Shown in pieces: positions 50,858-60,200 of a DNA stretch of 64,000 nucleotides; within the stretch, counting starts at the first letter, position 1; each line of letters begins with the position of its first letter. The stretch covers positions 1 through 64,000 of the forward strand of contig JBCCXL010000011.1 in NCBI GenBank assembly GCA_039191605.1, given 5' to 3'. Source of the DNA: JBCCXL01 sp039191605 (lineage in GTDB: Bacteria; Acidobacteriota; Thermoanaerobaculia; Multivoradales; JAHZIX01). The notes under the pieces were generated by a model. It was given only the letters and a program-made list of their open reading frames with translations. It ran no database searches and was not told where the DNA came from. A program made the translations under genes and the position numbers.

Positions 50858-53206
50858 TCAAGATTCATATGGAGCTTCTAAGCGCTTCAATCTCTCGAGG
50901 TGCTCGCGGCTGGAGATTGTCAACCGGTGCTCGTCACCAAAGGTAACCTGCCGGATCTGAAGCGCCTTGGTCACGTATTGAATGGCTGCTCCGACCTGCC
51001 CAAGCTCCACAACGACTCCTGAAAGGTTGTGAAGGTAAGTTGCAACCAGCGAGTGACGCTCGCCGTAGATCTGCTGAGTAATCGCCAGCGCTCGCTCCAT
51101 CTCCCAACGGGCCCTCCCCTGATCCTCCTGATCCGCCTGCCCCCTCTGATCCTGAAAGATCACAACCAGGTCGTTCACGTTCCGCGCGACGACCGAGTGA
51201 TCGTCGCCGTAGACCTGCTGAGCAATCGCCAGCGCCCGCTCCACCTCCCGACGGGCCCCGTCTAAATCCCCCAGATCCTGAAGGATCATACCTAGATTGT
51301 TCGCGTGAATCGCGACGACCGGGTGATCGTCGTCGTAGACCTGTTGAGCAATCGCCAGCGCCCGCTCCACCTCCCGACGGGCCCCGTCTAAATCCCCCAG
51401 ATCCTGAAGGATCATACCTAGGTTGTTCGCATGAATCGCTACTACCCGATGGTCCTCGTCGTAGACCCGCTGAGTAATCGCCAGCGCCCGCTCTACCTCC
51501 CGACAGGCCCCCTCCAGATCCCCTAGATCTTTCAGGATCAGACCCAGGCTGTTCGCATGAATCGCGACCTCCGGGTGAGGCCCGCCGTAGACCTGCTGGA
51601 CAATCGCCAGCGCCCGCTCCGCCTCCCGACGGGCCCCCTCCAGATCCCCTAGATCCTTCTTCAGGGTCATACCCAGGTTGTTTCGGTCCGTAGATGCTTC
51701 AGAGCTATCCTCTCCGCAGCGCCGTATCGCCAGCGTCAAGGACTTCGCCATGTAACGCCTCGCGGTCCATAGAGAACCAAGACGTTGTAGGCAGGTCTCT
51801 GTCTTATTGAACAACAGCCTGTAGTCAATACTTAGTTGTTCAGTATCGATGACCTCCTCCGCATCGACAACAGCGGCAATATGAGGAGCCCATCGCATGA
51901 CTCGTAGCCAAGTCGAATGATCTTCTCGCTCGTAGCCCAGGGTTGCGTTCAGGCCACGAATCGCGGCACGGAGCCAGTCATCCTCCTGAATCGCTCCGAG
52001 CCGGAAACGCATCACTTCCTGGACTAGCCGATGAATGGCATAAGAAGTTCGAACTTGTCCTTCCGATTCACCTCGCTCAAAACGGAGAAGAGAGAGCTCT
52101 CGCGCCGCTGCCAGTGCACCTCGTAGCCTCAATGAGTCTTTCGCAGCCTCATTCAGCGGAGATGGCCAATGCTCTGCTCCCTCAACAAGCAGGGAATGGG
52201 GAATGTCTTCCGGCGCCAGGTAGCTGCATAACTTGAGGAGCGCAGCCCCGTCTGGAGAGTTAGCCTCTAGTAGCTGGAAGGATAGATCCCAGGTCGTAGC
52301 AACGCTCTGGCTCTGGCCGCGCAGGCTGTCCTTCGCGAGCAGCTCCGATCGGCGCTCTTTCCACAGATCTGAGTATCCCTGAATGCCGCAGCCACTGCGC
52401 TGGATATAGGCGCTAGCCTGAGCCAGTGCCAAGGGCAAGAAGCCCAAGTCGGTGCAAAGTTCATCGAGGACGATGAGGGTCTTGCTGTTAATGCTTTCAG
52501 GGTCATCTAGAAAGAGCTTGCGGGCATCCTCAAGGCTCATCAGCCCTAGCTCATACAACTGAGCTAGATGGGACCAACTTTGAGACCGGGTCGTGAGGAC
52601 TACATGCGCCGACTGATGGACCCTCGGTAAGTAGTTTTCGAGCGTTAGAGCCTCTACCTGAAGGCCCGCTAGTTCGGGAGCGTTGTCGAAGATCAGCAAC
52701 CAGCCCGCAGACTGATTCAGCAGCTGAACGGTGCGCTCGGCAACCTCCGCAGGTTGCGCCGCGGCTTCCTCTTGAGAAGCGAGTCGGAGGAGCACACCCA
52801 GCCCGGCTAAATCTGCTTGCAGCTCTTCCACAGTTTCCGCCCGCAGCCAGGCGATGCACTGATATCTCGAGGCGTGGACGTAGGCGTACTCTCTCGCCAG
52901 CTCTGATTTGCCAATACCTCCCGTGGCTGCCAGCGCCTGAATAGCAACGGGTTCTTCTGTGTTTCCTGCGAGCCGCCTGTGTAACTCCTCTAGCTCTTCC
53001 TCTCGGCCTTTGAAATGGTGATTCCGATGGGGGAGGCCGAAGGTCAGTGCTGGAAGCCCGTCCTCCTGGCGGGGAAGCAGACCATCTGCATCCGCAGCAG
53101 AAGTTTGCCGTCGTGGCTGATCAGCCGGTCGGTGATAGCTCACGTGTTCGGCGACCACCACGTTGATATCTCGGCCCGCATCAGAGCCCCGCACCGCAGC
53201 CGCCAC
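50858..53206 (-). CDS. STAND NTPase with TPR repeats, probably fused or coupled to the upstream membrane protein
   Basis: A 782-residue protein from the GTG at 53206, which has GAGGG about 8 bases upstream. Residues 60-400 form an NB-ARC-type ATPase: HRNHHFKGREEELEELH, P-loop ATGGIGKS (94-101), Walker B GWLLIFDNAPELAG, VVLTTRSQSW and LGFLPLALAQASAY. At least five 42-residue TPRs of the kinesin-light-chain type follow (GARREVERALAIAQQVY, then IHANNLGMILQDLGDLD). The N-terminus has GSDAGRDINVVV, a short beta motif frequent in front of bacterial STAND proteins. The frame stays open upstream of 53206 for at least 24 codons, back to an A7 run inside the preceding gene. It is paralogous to the nuclease-STAND gene at 21734, whose front end differs. 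I infer a defense sensor. Confidence 0.85.
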   Translation of the reverse strand: MAAAVRGSDAGRDINVVVAEHVSYHRPADQPRRQTSAADADGLLPRQEDGLPALTFGLPHRNHHFKGREEELEELHRRLAGNTEEPVAIQALAATGGIGKSELAREYAYVHASRYQCIAWLRAETVEELQADLAGLGVLLRLASQEEAAAQPAEVAERTVQLLNQSAGWLLIFDNAPELAGLQVEALTLENYLPRVHQSAHVVLTTRSQSWSHLAQLYELGLMSLEDARKLFLDDPESINSKTLIVLDELCTDLGFLPLALAQASAYIQRSGCGIQGYSDLWKERRSELLAKDSLRGQSQSVATTWDLSFQLLEANSPDGAALLKLCSYLAPEDIPHSLLVEGAEHWPSPLNEAAKDSLRLRGALAAARELSLLRFERGESEGQVRTSYAIHRLVQEVMRFRLGAIQEDDWLRAAIRGLNATLGYEREDHSTWLRVMRWAPHIAAVVDAEEVIDTEQLSIDYRLLFNKTETCLQRLGSLWTARRYMAKSLTLAIRRCGEDSSEASTDRNNLGMTLKKDLGDLEGARREAERALAIVQQVYGGPHPEVAIHANSLGLILKDLGDLEGACREVERALAITQRVYDEDHRVVAIHANNLGMILQDLGDLDGARREVERALAIAQQVYDDDHPVVAIHANNLGMILQDLGDLDGARREVERALAIAQQVYGDDHSVVARNVNDLVVIFQDQRGQADQEDQGRARWEMERALAITQQIYGERHSLVATYLHNLSGVVVELGQVGAAIQYVTKALQIRQVTFGDEHRLTISSREHLERLKRLEAPYES

Positions 53207-53251
53207 GCTCTCGACCCTCGGGTCGACAGTCGATTCCCCCGGAGCCAGCGC

Positions 53252-53278
53252 CCCCGGATCCGGGGTCAGTCTTTTTTT
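53252..53278 (-). promoter_or_regulatory. Candidate -1 ribosomal frameshift signal
   Basis: On the minus strand the last codons of the small membrane gene read GCA AAA AAA GAC TGA. The A7 run (53272-53278) is a slippery heptamer in the right phase. Six bases later comes CCCCGGATCCGGGG (53252-53265), which folds as a 5-bp GC stem with a 4-base loop; an alternative 7-bp stem pairs CCCCGGA with TCCGGGG further on. A -1 slip enters the STAND frame, giving KKRLTPDPG and continuing without a stop into the ATPase. Confidence 0.5.
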
Positions 53279-53613
53279 GCTGGCGCCCCGCTGGTCGCGC
53301 TGATGTCGCCCTCGGCTTCGGATGCCTCTACGACAGCATCGCCACCCGAGGTATTCGATACAGAGATAGCGCCTCCCGCCTTGGACCCGGAAATTACAGC
53401 GCGACCAGCCCCTCCCTCATGAGACGCTGATTCTCGAACCTCTTCAGGCTGCTCCGATTGAGCGTTTTCCCCTGAGGACTCGCGCTCCGTACTGAACTCC
53501 AAGCCCTCAGTCCCAAGCTTCCCGCTGAATTTATTGGAGTTCGAGAACTTGTAGATTGCGTAGATCAAGACCAGGGCGAAAATCGCGGCAATCACAATGA
53601 GAGTAGAGTCCAT
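53266..53613 (-). CDS. One-helix membrane protein upstream of the STAND gene
   Basis: A 115-residue protein: residues 4-22 are a membrane helix (TLIVIAAIFALVLIYAIYK) without a cleavage site, then FSNSNKFSGKLGTEGLEFST, an acidic linker and a Gly/Ser/Ala-rich end. The last 45 residues carry repeated short strands: GGAISVSNTSGGDAVVEASE and AEGDISATSG. They resemble GSDAGRDINVVV at the start of the STAND protein, so the two chains look like parts of one design. The topology would leave the C-terminus in the cytoplasm, next to the ATPase. Translation may continue into the STAND frame by a -1 frameshift. AGAGG lies upstream of the ATG. The likely role is membrane-located effector or anchor; no family is recognised. 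Confidence 0.65.
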   Translation of the reverse strand: MDSTLIVIAAIFALVLIYAIYKFSNSNKFSGKLGTEGLEFSTERESSGENAQSEQPEEVRESASHEGGAGRAVISGSKAGGAISVSNTSGGDAVVEASEAEGDISATSGAPAKKD

Positions 53614-53860
53614 AAAGGCAGACCTCTAGGCAAGAAATCTTCGGAAAGCGCTCAATTGACTGGCTGCTGAATCCCCAAAATCCTACCACTCGGCGAGCCT
53701 CTAGCGACCCATCGCCCGTCCCAACACCAACTTCCTCCTCACTACAAAAAAGACATTCCTTGACGGAAGTCTACGGAATTTCGTTGAGCGGCGAAAAAGT
53801 GTCTCCAAAAGCGAGGTTCGGGCGCGTTCGCGGCAGAGGGTAAAGCTACAATGTCCCGCA

Positions 53861-54871
53861 ATGAATGACGCCGATCTGCTGTGGAATTTGCCGGCTGAGC
53901 CGCTGGGAGAGCGGGACCAGCGCCCACCCCGGGTGATCGCGGTGGTGGGGCCGACGGCGACGGGGAAAACGGCGCTGGGAATCGAGATTGCGGAGCGCGT
54001 TGGCGGCGAGGTGATCAACGCCGATGCGCTGCAGGTCTACCGCGGGATGGACATCGGCACCGCCAAGCCGACGGCGGAGGAGCGGGCTCGGATTCCGCAC
54101 CATTTGATCGACATCCTGGACCCGGAAGAGCGCTATTCCGCTGGGGAATTCGCCCGCCGGGCGCAAATCGCCATGGAAGAAATCGCGGGCCGCGGGAAGT
54201 GGCCCATCGTGGTGGGGGGGAGCGGGCTCTACCTCAAAGCGCTGCTGGAAGGGCTGAGCCCGATGCCGCCTCGGGATCTGAAAGTGCGAGAAGAGCTGGA
54301 GCTGGAGCTGGCGACGGAAGGGCTGCCGGCGATGGTGGAGAAATTGCGGCAGGTGGACCCTCCGACGGCGGCAAGGCTGCTGTCGGGGGACACCCAGCGG
54401 GTATTAAGGGCTCTGGAGGTGGAGCGCTCGTCGGGTCGACCGCTGTCGGCCTGGATTGCCGACCAGCCGATGGGCCAAGAACCACTACCGGCTCTGAAGA
54501 TAGGTTTGACCCTTCCGCGCAAGCTCTTATACGATCGCATAGATCAGCGGGTCGACCTGATGGAGAAGGCCGGATGGGTCCAAGAAATCCGGGAACTCCT
54601 GGAGGCCGGTCACTCGGCTTCCGCCCCTGCCTTCCAGGCCATCGGATATCGCCAGCTGATTCGCTATCTCAGGGGAAAGTGGAGTCTCACCGAGGCTCTT
54701 TCGGACACCATGCGTACCACTCGGCGCTTCGCCAAACGCCAGATCACATGGTTCCGGAAGGAACACGGCCTTCACTGGATTCCCGCTCAAAGACTCGAAC
54801 CGAGACTGTCGCAAATTTTATCTGAGATCTCTCCAATCGGAGATCGTAGGGGGTCCCATGGCGAAACATAA
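53861..54871 (+). CDS. miaA: tRNA dimethylallyltransferase
   Basis: Adds dimethylallyl to A37 of tRNAs reading codons that begin with U. The 336 residues include the P-loop VVGPTATGKTALGIEIA, VINADALQVYRGMDIGTAKP (family fingerprint with the catalytic Asp), the IPHHLIDILDPEERYSAGEF swinging region, IVVGGSGLYLKALL and the C-terminal RFAKRQITWFRKE. The N-terminal 20 residues (MNDADLLWNLPAEPLGERDQ) are an extension before the usual start of the fold. The stop overlaps the hfq start by 14 bases; miaA-hfq is a conserved bacterial pair. Confidence 0.97.
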   Translation: MNDADLLWNLPAEPLGERDQRPPRVIAVVGPTATGKTALGIEIAERVGGEVINADALQVYRGMDIGTAKPTAEERARIPHHLIDILDPEERYSAGEFARRAQIAMEEIAGRGKWPIVVGGSGLYLKALLEGLSPMPPRDLKVREELELELATEGLPAMVEKLRQVDPPTAARLLSGDTQRVLRALEVERSSGRPLSAWIADQPMGQEPLPALKIGLTLPRKLLYDRIDQRVDLMEKAGWVQEIRELLEAGHSASAPAFQAIGYRQLIRYLRGKWSLTEALSDTMRTTRRFAKRQITWFRKEHGLHWIPAQRLEPRLSQILSEISPIGDRRGSHGET

Positions 54872-55067
54872 CATCAACATTCAGGATGGCTTCCTGTTTC
54901 AGAACTTGAAGGAAGGGCAGACCTTGAACGTCGCCCTGACCACCGGGAAGGATCTAATCGGTCGTTTGAAACGCTTCGACCGCTTCGCCATCGTGCTCGA
55001 GAGCGAGGGCAACGAGACCCTCATTTACAAGCATGCCATCGCTACTATTAGCCTCGCGCGGCGCTGA
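54858..55067 (+). CDS. hfq: RNA chaperone Hfq
   Basis: A 69-residue Sm-fold protein that forms hexameric rings and pairs small RNAs with mRNAs. Sm1 is QDGFLFQNLKEGQTLNVALT, with the usual Gln and Phe of the proximal site, and Sm2 is ETLIYKHAIATISL, where the canonical YKHA is intact. The distal-site strand reads GKDLIGRLKRFDRFAIVLES, close to the usual G-x-x-L-x-G-x-x-x-x-F-D. There is no disordered C-terminal tail. It overlaps miaA and is followed after 13 bases by a lipoprotein gene, so all three may share a transcript. Confidence 0.97.
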   Translation: MAKHNINIQDGFLFQNLKEGQTLNVALTTGKDLIGRLKRFDRFAIVLESEGNETLIYKHAIATISLARR

Positions 55068-55080
55068 CGAGAAACGGCTC

Positions 55081-56484
55081 ATGAGCCGAATCCGTCGTAT
55101 CTGGAGGGCGGCCACCACGGCCGCCCTTGGCCTGTCTGCGGCCTTGATTTTGAGCGGATCGGTGGCCTGCGGCGGCAGCGCCCCGGCACCGACGCCGGAG
55201 GTGCGTCCAGCGCCGAAGCTGGAGATCCCTTCCGCCGAACGTCCCTTCCTCATTTCACCCCTCGAGGGCTATCCGCTGGTGCTGGATCCGCAGCGCACGC
55301 AGGAGATCCGCGAGGCCTGGCAGAAGCTGTTGGGAGGGGAACCGGAGGTCGCCGAGAGCACCGCCGCGGAACTGTTGAACGGCGATCCCGGGCTGCACCC
55401 GGCGCGGGTGCTCTTCGCCCAGCGCGAGCTGGTGGCGAAGCGCTACGGCGCCGCTGCTGAGGCTCTGCGCCCGGTGGTGGACGAGCTGCCCGAATACAGC
55501 GCTGCCCTGCTGGCTCTCGGCCGGGCGGAAGAGGAGCTCGGCCGAGTGGTCGAGGCCTACGCCGCCTACCGCCAGCTGCCGGATCGCCCCATCGCCCAGG
55601 AGCGTCGGTCGATCCTGGAGGATCGCGCTCTGGAGATCGTCGCCCGACGGGCCCAGGACGCCGCCACTCGAGGCAGGGGCGACGATGCCGCCGCGGAGCT
55701 GGAGATCCTGCGCCAGTGGGCGCCGGATCTCCCCGTTACCTGGCTCACCGCGTACGGCATCGCCGAGACTCTGGAAGACGAAGTCGCTCTTCTAGAAGCG
55801 ACCCGCGCCCTGGCCAGCTACGACCGGCAGCAGCAGGCGGCGGGAGAGCTGGGCCTGGAGGAAGACTGGGATCTTCGCCAGGGTCAGCTGGAAGCCAGCT
55901 ACGGCAACCCCGGCACCGCGCTGGAGATCCTGCGGCCTCGCGCCGCCGCCGCGCCGGACGATCTCGCTCTGGCGGAATCTCTGGCGGTAGCTAAGCTGCG
56001 CTGGCGGGTGAGCACCCTGCCCCAGGAGATTCAGGTCGTCACCCAAACCGCTGAGCTCACCCGCGGTGATTCCGCCGTGCTGCTCTACTGGCTGTGGCCG
56101 GGAGTGCGGCGCGGCACCATCGACAGCGGCCGTATCGCCACCGACATCCTCGATCATCCCCAGCGGGAGCCCATCGCCAAGGTGGTGAACCTCCAGCTGA
56201 TGGACGTCGACGAAGGCCTGCATCGCTTCGAACCGGATCGCACCGCGCGGCGCATCGACGTTCTCAAGGCCTTGTTGCTGAGCCTTCAGCGCCAGCAGCC
56301 TGGCCCCGCCTGCCTCGCCTCTGCGCCCCTGTCACGACGCCCCTCCTGGGGAGCTCTCTGCGGCGCTGCTACCCGCTGTGACCTCGTCCCGTCAGAATCC
56401 GACTGCCTCCCCGGCGCTGGATTGTCTGGACGGGAGGCGCTGGAGCTGGTGCACCGGGCGATGAAGCAGTTGGGTGGAGCGTAG
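55081..56484 (+). CDS. TPR lipoprotein
   Basis: A 467-residue protein from the ATG at 55081, 13 bases after hfq. The signal ends in a lipobox, ILSGSVACGG, so the Cys near residue 31 is lipidated. A proline-rich linker (PAPTPEVRPAPKLEIPSAER) follows, then TPR-type repeats (AAEALRPVVDELPEYSAALL, ALGRAEEELGRVVEAYAAYR) to about residue 340. The C-terminal part, about 120 residues, is unrecognised (EPIAKVVNLQLMDVDEGLHR) and contains several Cys near the end. It is probably attached to a membrane and faces the periplasm, where it may organise other envelope proteins. A terminator follows its stop codon. Confidence 0.75.
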   Translation: MSRIRRIWRAATTAALGLSAALILSGSVACGGSAPAPTPEVRPAPKLEIPSAERPFLISPLEGYPLVLDPQRTQEIREAWQKLLGGEPEVAESTAAELLNGDPGLHPARVLFAQRELVAKRYGAAAEALRPVVDELPEYSAALLALGRAEEELGRVVEAYAAYRQLPDRPIAQERRSILEDRALEIVARRAQDAATRGRGDDAAAELEILRQWAPDLPVTWLTAYGIAETLEDEVALLEATRALASYDRQQQAAGELGLEEDWDLRQGQLEASYGNPGTALEILRPRAAAAPDDLALAESLAVAKLRWRVSTLPQEIQVVTQTAELTRGDSAVLLYWLWPGVRRGTIDSGRIATDILDHPQREPIAKVVNLQLMDVDEGLHRFEPDRTARRIDVLKALLLSLQRQQPGPACLASAPLSRRPSWGALCGAATRCDLVPSESDCLPGAGLSGREALELVHRAMKQLGGA

Positions 56485-56515
56485 CGAAACGTCGGTCAAA
56501 TTCACCTGAGCCTCG

Positions 56516-56561
56516 AACCCCCGCTGACTGTTGATCCGGTTGGCGGGGTTTTTGGTTTTTT
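56516..56561 (+). terminator. Terminator of the lipoprotein gene
   Basis: AACCCCCGC at 56516 and GCGGGGTTT near 56543 form a GC stem around a loop of 18 bases, followed by TTTTGG and a run of six T. It starts 31 bases after the stop codon. Confidence 0.65.
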
Positions 56562-56585
56562 GGGCGAAAAGGGGGGGGAGATAGG

Positions 56586-57179
56586 GACCAGATGCCAGGC
56601 GAGTGATCCCAGCAGAGCGGGGCTCCAGTCCTGCGCAGGAGGGCGACAGAAAGGTACAGAAAGGTGGCAGGCAGTTGATCCTCAGGTCGGGAACAGGTGG
56701 CAGGCGAGTGATCCCGCTAGATCCTCAGGTCGGGAACAGGTAGCAGGCGAGTGATCCCGCTATGGGATGGCATATCGAAGCATCGAAGAAATCCCCCCCT
56801 CGGTCCCCCCCTTTTTTAAAGTGGGGGAAGAAGAGAGAACGTCTCGAGAGGCGAGTGCCCGGGACTAGCCCCGGGACCAGCTACCAGGCGATTGATCCCA
56901 GCTGGCAAGGGGTGTCGCTTGAGCTACTGAGCAATTACCAGGCGAGTGATCCCAGTCAGCAAGGAGCGCCGCCGAGCCTGCGGCGGTTGGAGCACGGCGC
57001 GCACCGGAGCCCGAAGCGCCAGTGAAGGGCGACTGAGCACCACGCGGAGGCCCCGCAGGGCGGCAGAGCGGAGCCCCAGTCCTGTGCGGGAGGGTGGCGG
57101 GAAGAGTTCGAGAACAGATGACAGTCGGTTGATCCTCACAGCGGATCGCGTCGCGAACAGGTGGCGGGCGAGTGATCCC
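56586..57179. repeat. Array of degenerate GGCGAGTGATCCC repeats
   Basis: Copies lie at 56598, 56670, 56703, 56746, 56887, 56941, 57124 and 57167. Consensus with left flank: GGGAACAGGTGGCAGGCGAGTGATCCC read in two parts (GGGAACAGGTGG and CAGGCGAGTGATCCC). Two are in an exact 43-bp tandem (56703 and 56746). A second repeated block, GCGGGGCTCCAGTCCTG, is at 56618 and again in variant form near 57069. Confidence 0.85.
56786..56836. repeat. Dispersed G-run element, copy B (inverted)
   Basis: Read on the minus strand this matches the core at 46905-46958 almost base for base: TCTTCTTCCCCCACTTT, A-run, G-run, ACCGA, G-run, ATTTCTT. The differences are in run lengths and one base. Both copies are flanked by GATC motifs of the same family. 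Confidence 0.85.
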
Positions 57180-57293
57180 CTCTCCAATGGTGCGTTATCG
57201 AGCTAGTGGCTCACCACCCCCGGCGATAAGATGAGCTTCGAGCCCATCGGGCACTCCATCATCCAGCATTCTCTTCCCCCAGCAGTCCTCATC

Positions 57294-60200
57294 ATGGCCC
57301 AATTCGTCCATCTGCATCTTCACACTCAGTTCAGCCTTCTGGATGGCGCCAACCGCGTCGACGACGTCATGGATATGGCGAAATCCGAAGGCATGCCGGC
57401 GGTGGCGCTCACCGATCACGGCAATATGTTCGGCGCCATCGAGTTCTACAACTCGGCGAAGAAGAGGGGAATCAAGCCGATCATCGGCATGGAGGCCTAC
57501 ACCACCCCGGGCAACCATCGCGAGCGCGATCCTCGCTACAAGAGCTCGAACCATCTGGTGCTGCTGGCGAAGAACGAGACCGGCTACCGCAATCTGCTCA
57601 AGCTCACCTCCACCAGTTATCTGGAGGGCTTCTATTACAAGCCGCGAGTCGACCGGCAGCTGCTGCGGGACCACTCCGACGGCATCATTTGCCTCTCCGC
57701 CTGCCTAAAGGGCGAATTGAACGAGGCGATCCGCTACAACGGCCTGGATGAGGCCGAGAGCATCGCCAACGAGTATCGCGAGATCTTCGGCGAAGAGAAT
57801 TACTTCCTCGAGATTCAGGACCACGGCATTCTCGAGCAGCAGCAATGCGCCGAGGCCGTGCGCCAGCTTTCCAAGCGCACCGGCATTCCCTACGTCGCCA
57901 CCAACGACTGCCACTACCTCAAGAAGGGGGACGCCGAGGCCCACGATGCGCTGCTGTGCATCGGCACGCAGAAGGCGATGGCCGACACCGACCGGATGAA
58001 GTACGCCTCGGACCAGTTCTACATGAAGACGGCGGAGGACATGATGCGCCTCTTCCCCCACGATGGGGCCGCCGTCGAGCGCACCGTAGAAGTGGCCGAG
58101 ATGTGCGATCTCACCATCCCCTCGGACACCTTCCATCTCCCCGAGTTCCCCGTTCCCCCCGGTGAGACCCTCGACTCCTACTTCGAGAAGGTCTGCCGCG
58201 ACGGCCTCGAGGAGCGTTTCCTGGAGCTGCACAAGACTCCCGGCAGCGTTCTCTCCAAGCTCGGCCGCAGCGTCTACGAAGAGCGCCTCAGGACCGAGAT
58301 CGGGATCATTCGCACCATGGGCTTTCCCGGCTACTTCCTGGTGGTGTGGGACTTCATGCGCTACAGCCGCGAGCACCGCATTCCCGTCGGCCCCGGCCGG
58401 GGATCCGCCGCGGGATCCCTGGTGTCCTACGCCCTGCGCATCACCGACGTCGATCCGCTGCAATACGACCTGCTCTTCGAGCGCTTCCTCAACCCCGACC
58501 GAATCAGCATGCCGGATATCGACATCGACTTCTGCATGCGCCGCCGGGGTGAGGTGATCGACTACGTCACCGAGAAATACGGCAAGGACAAAGTCGCCCA
58601 GATCATCACCTTCGGAACCCTCGCCGCCAAGGCGGTGATCCGCGATGTCGGGCGAGTGATGGGCGTGCCCTACACCAAGGTCGACCGCATCGCCAAGCTG
58701 GTGCCGGACATGACCAAGAGCCTCGCCGCCGCCGCGGAGGAGGTGGAGCCCCTCAAGCAGCAGGTGCGGGAAGACTCGGAGGTGCGGCGCATCGTCGAGA
58801 TCGGCAGCCGCATCGAGGGCCTCACCCGCCACGCCTCGGTGCACGCCGCCGGCGTGGTGATCACCCCTCGCCCGACTCAGGAACTGGTGCCCCTGTATCG
58901 GGTCAAGAAGGGCGATACCGAAACCATCATGACTCAGTGGGACAAGGACGTCGTCGAAGACCTTGGCCTGCTGAAGATGGACTTCCTAGGGCTGCGCACC
59001 CTGACGGTGATCGACGACGCCACCAAGATCCTCGCCCATCAGGGCATCGAGCTGGATCTCGATCATCTAGCGCTGGACGACGAGGAAACCTACCGACTCT
59101 TCTGCGAGGGCCGCACTAGCGGGGTGTTCCAATTTGAGTCCTCCGGCATGCGCGATCTGCTGCGCCGCGCCAAGCCCAGCCGCTTCGAGGACCTCGCCGC
59201 CTTCAACGCCCTCTATCGCCCCGGCGCCCTCTCCGTCGGCATGGTGGACGAGTACATCTTGCGTAAGCTCGGCAAGCGCAAGGTCACCTACCTGCTGCCG
59301 GAGGTCCAGCCCCTGCTGGAGGAGACCTACGGGGTCATCGTCTACCAGGAGCAGGTGATGCTCATCGCGGTGGAGGTGGCCGGCTTCACCATGGCCGAGG
59401 CCGACATTCTGCGCAAAGCCATGGGCAAGAAGAAGATCGAGATGATGGAGGAACAGAAGCAGAAGTTCCTCGCCGGCGCTGAGCGCCTGGGCCGCGATGT
59501 CGAGGCCTGCTCCCAGCTCTGGGACTACATCGAGCCCTTCGCCGGCTACGGCTTCAACAAGAGCCACAGCGTCGCCTACGCCCTGGTGGCCTATCGCACC
59601 GCCTACCTCAAGGCCCATTACCCGGTGGCCTTCATGGCGGCGATGCTCAACTCCGAAATGTCTTCCGCCGACGGCGTCGCCAAGTACATCGTCGAATGCG
59701 GCGAGATGGGCATCGAGGTGCTTCCCCCGGAGATCAACCGCAGCGATTGGTGGTTCACCGTCGAGGGCGACAACGTCCGCTTCGGCCTCGGCGGCATCAA
59801 GGGTATCGGCGAGGGGGCCGTGGACGCCATGCTGGAGGCCCGCAAAGCGAAGGGGCGCTTCGACAGCTTCGGCCACTTCCTCTCCCACGTGGACTTCACC
59901 GCCCTCAACCGCCGAGTGCTGGAATGTCTGGTGGATTCCGGATCCTTCGACGATCTCCACGACAACCGCCGGGCGCTGCACCTGGTGATGGACCGCACCA
60001 TCGACTGGGCCCGCGGCCAGCATCAGGATCGCGCCAGCGGCCAGGTCTCCCTCTTCGGCGGCAGCATGGCGGATACCGGCCCCCGCCCCGATCCCCAGGC
60101 CCCGGCGTGGCCGGAGCGGGAGCGTCTCAAGCGCGAGAAGCTCACCCTCGGCCTGTATCTCACCGGCAATCCCCTCTCCGAATACACCAAGGAGCTGGGG

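Larger units (their letters stand above)
56485..57293. other. Repeat-filled intergenic region before dnaE
   Basis: A stretch of about 810 bases between the lipoprotein and dnaE genes with no convincing gene. It opens with a terminator, continues with at least eight copies of a short GATC-containing motif and an inverted copy of the G-run element, and ends just before dnaE. Short open frames exist but follow the repeat period and show no ribosome sites. Confidence 0.75.

Noticed and set aside
56586..57179. CRISPR array
   Set aside because: The repeats are degenerate and unevenly spaced, the intervening sequences are themselves repeated, and no cas gene is in the window.
57705..58844. Minus-strand open frame of 379 codons inside dnaE
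   Set aside because: It lies entirely antisense to conserved DnaE sequence, without ribosome site or recognisable domain.
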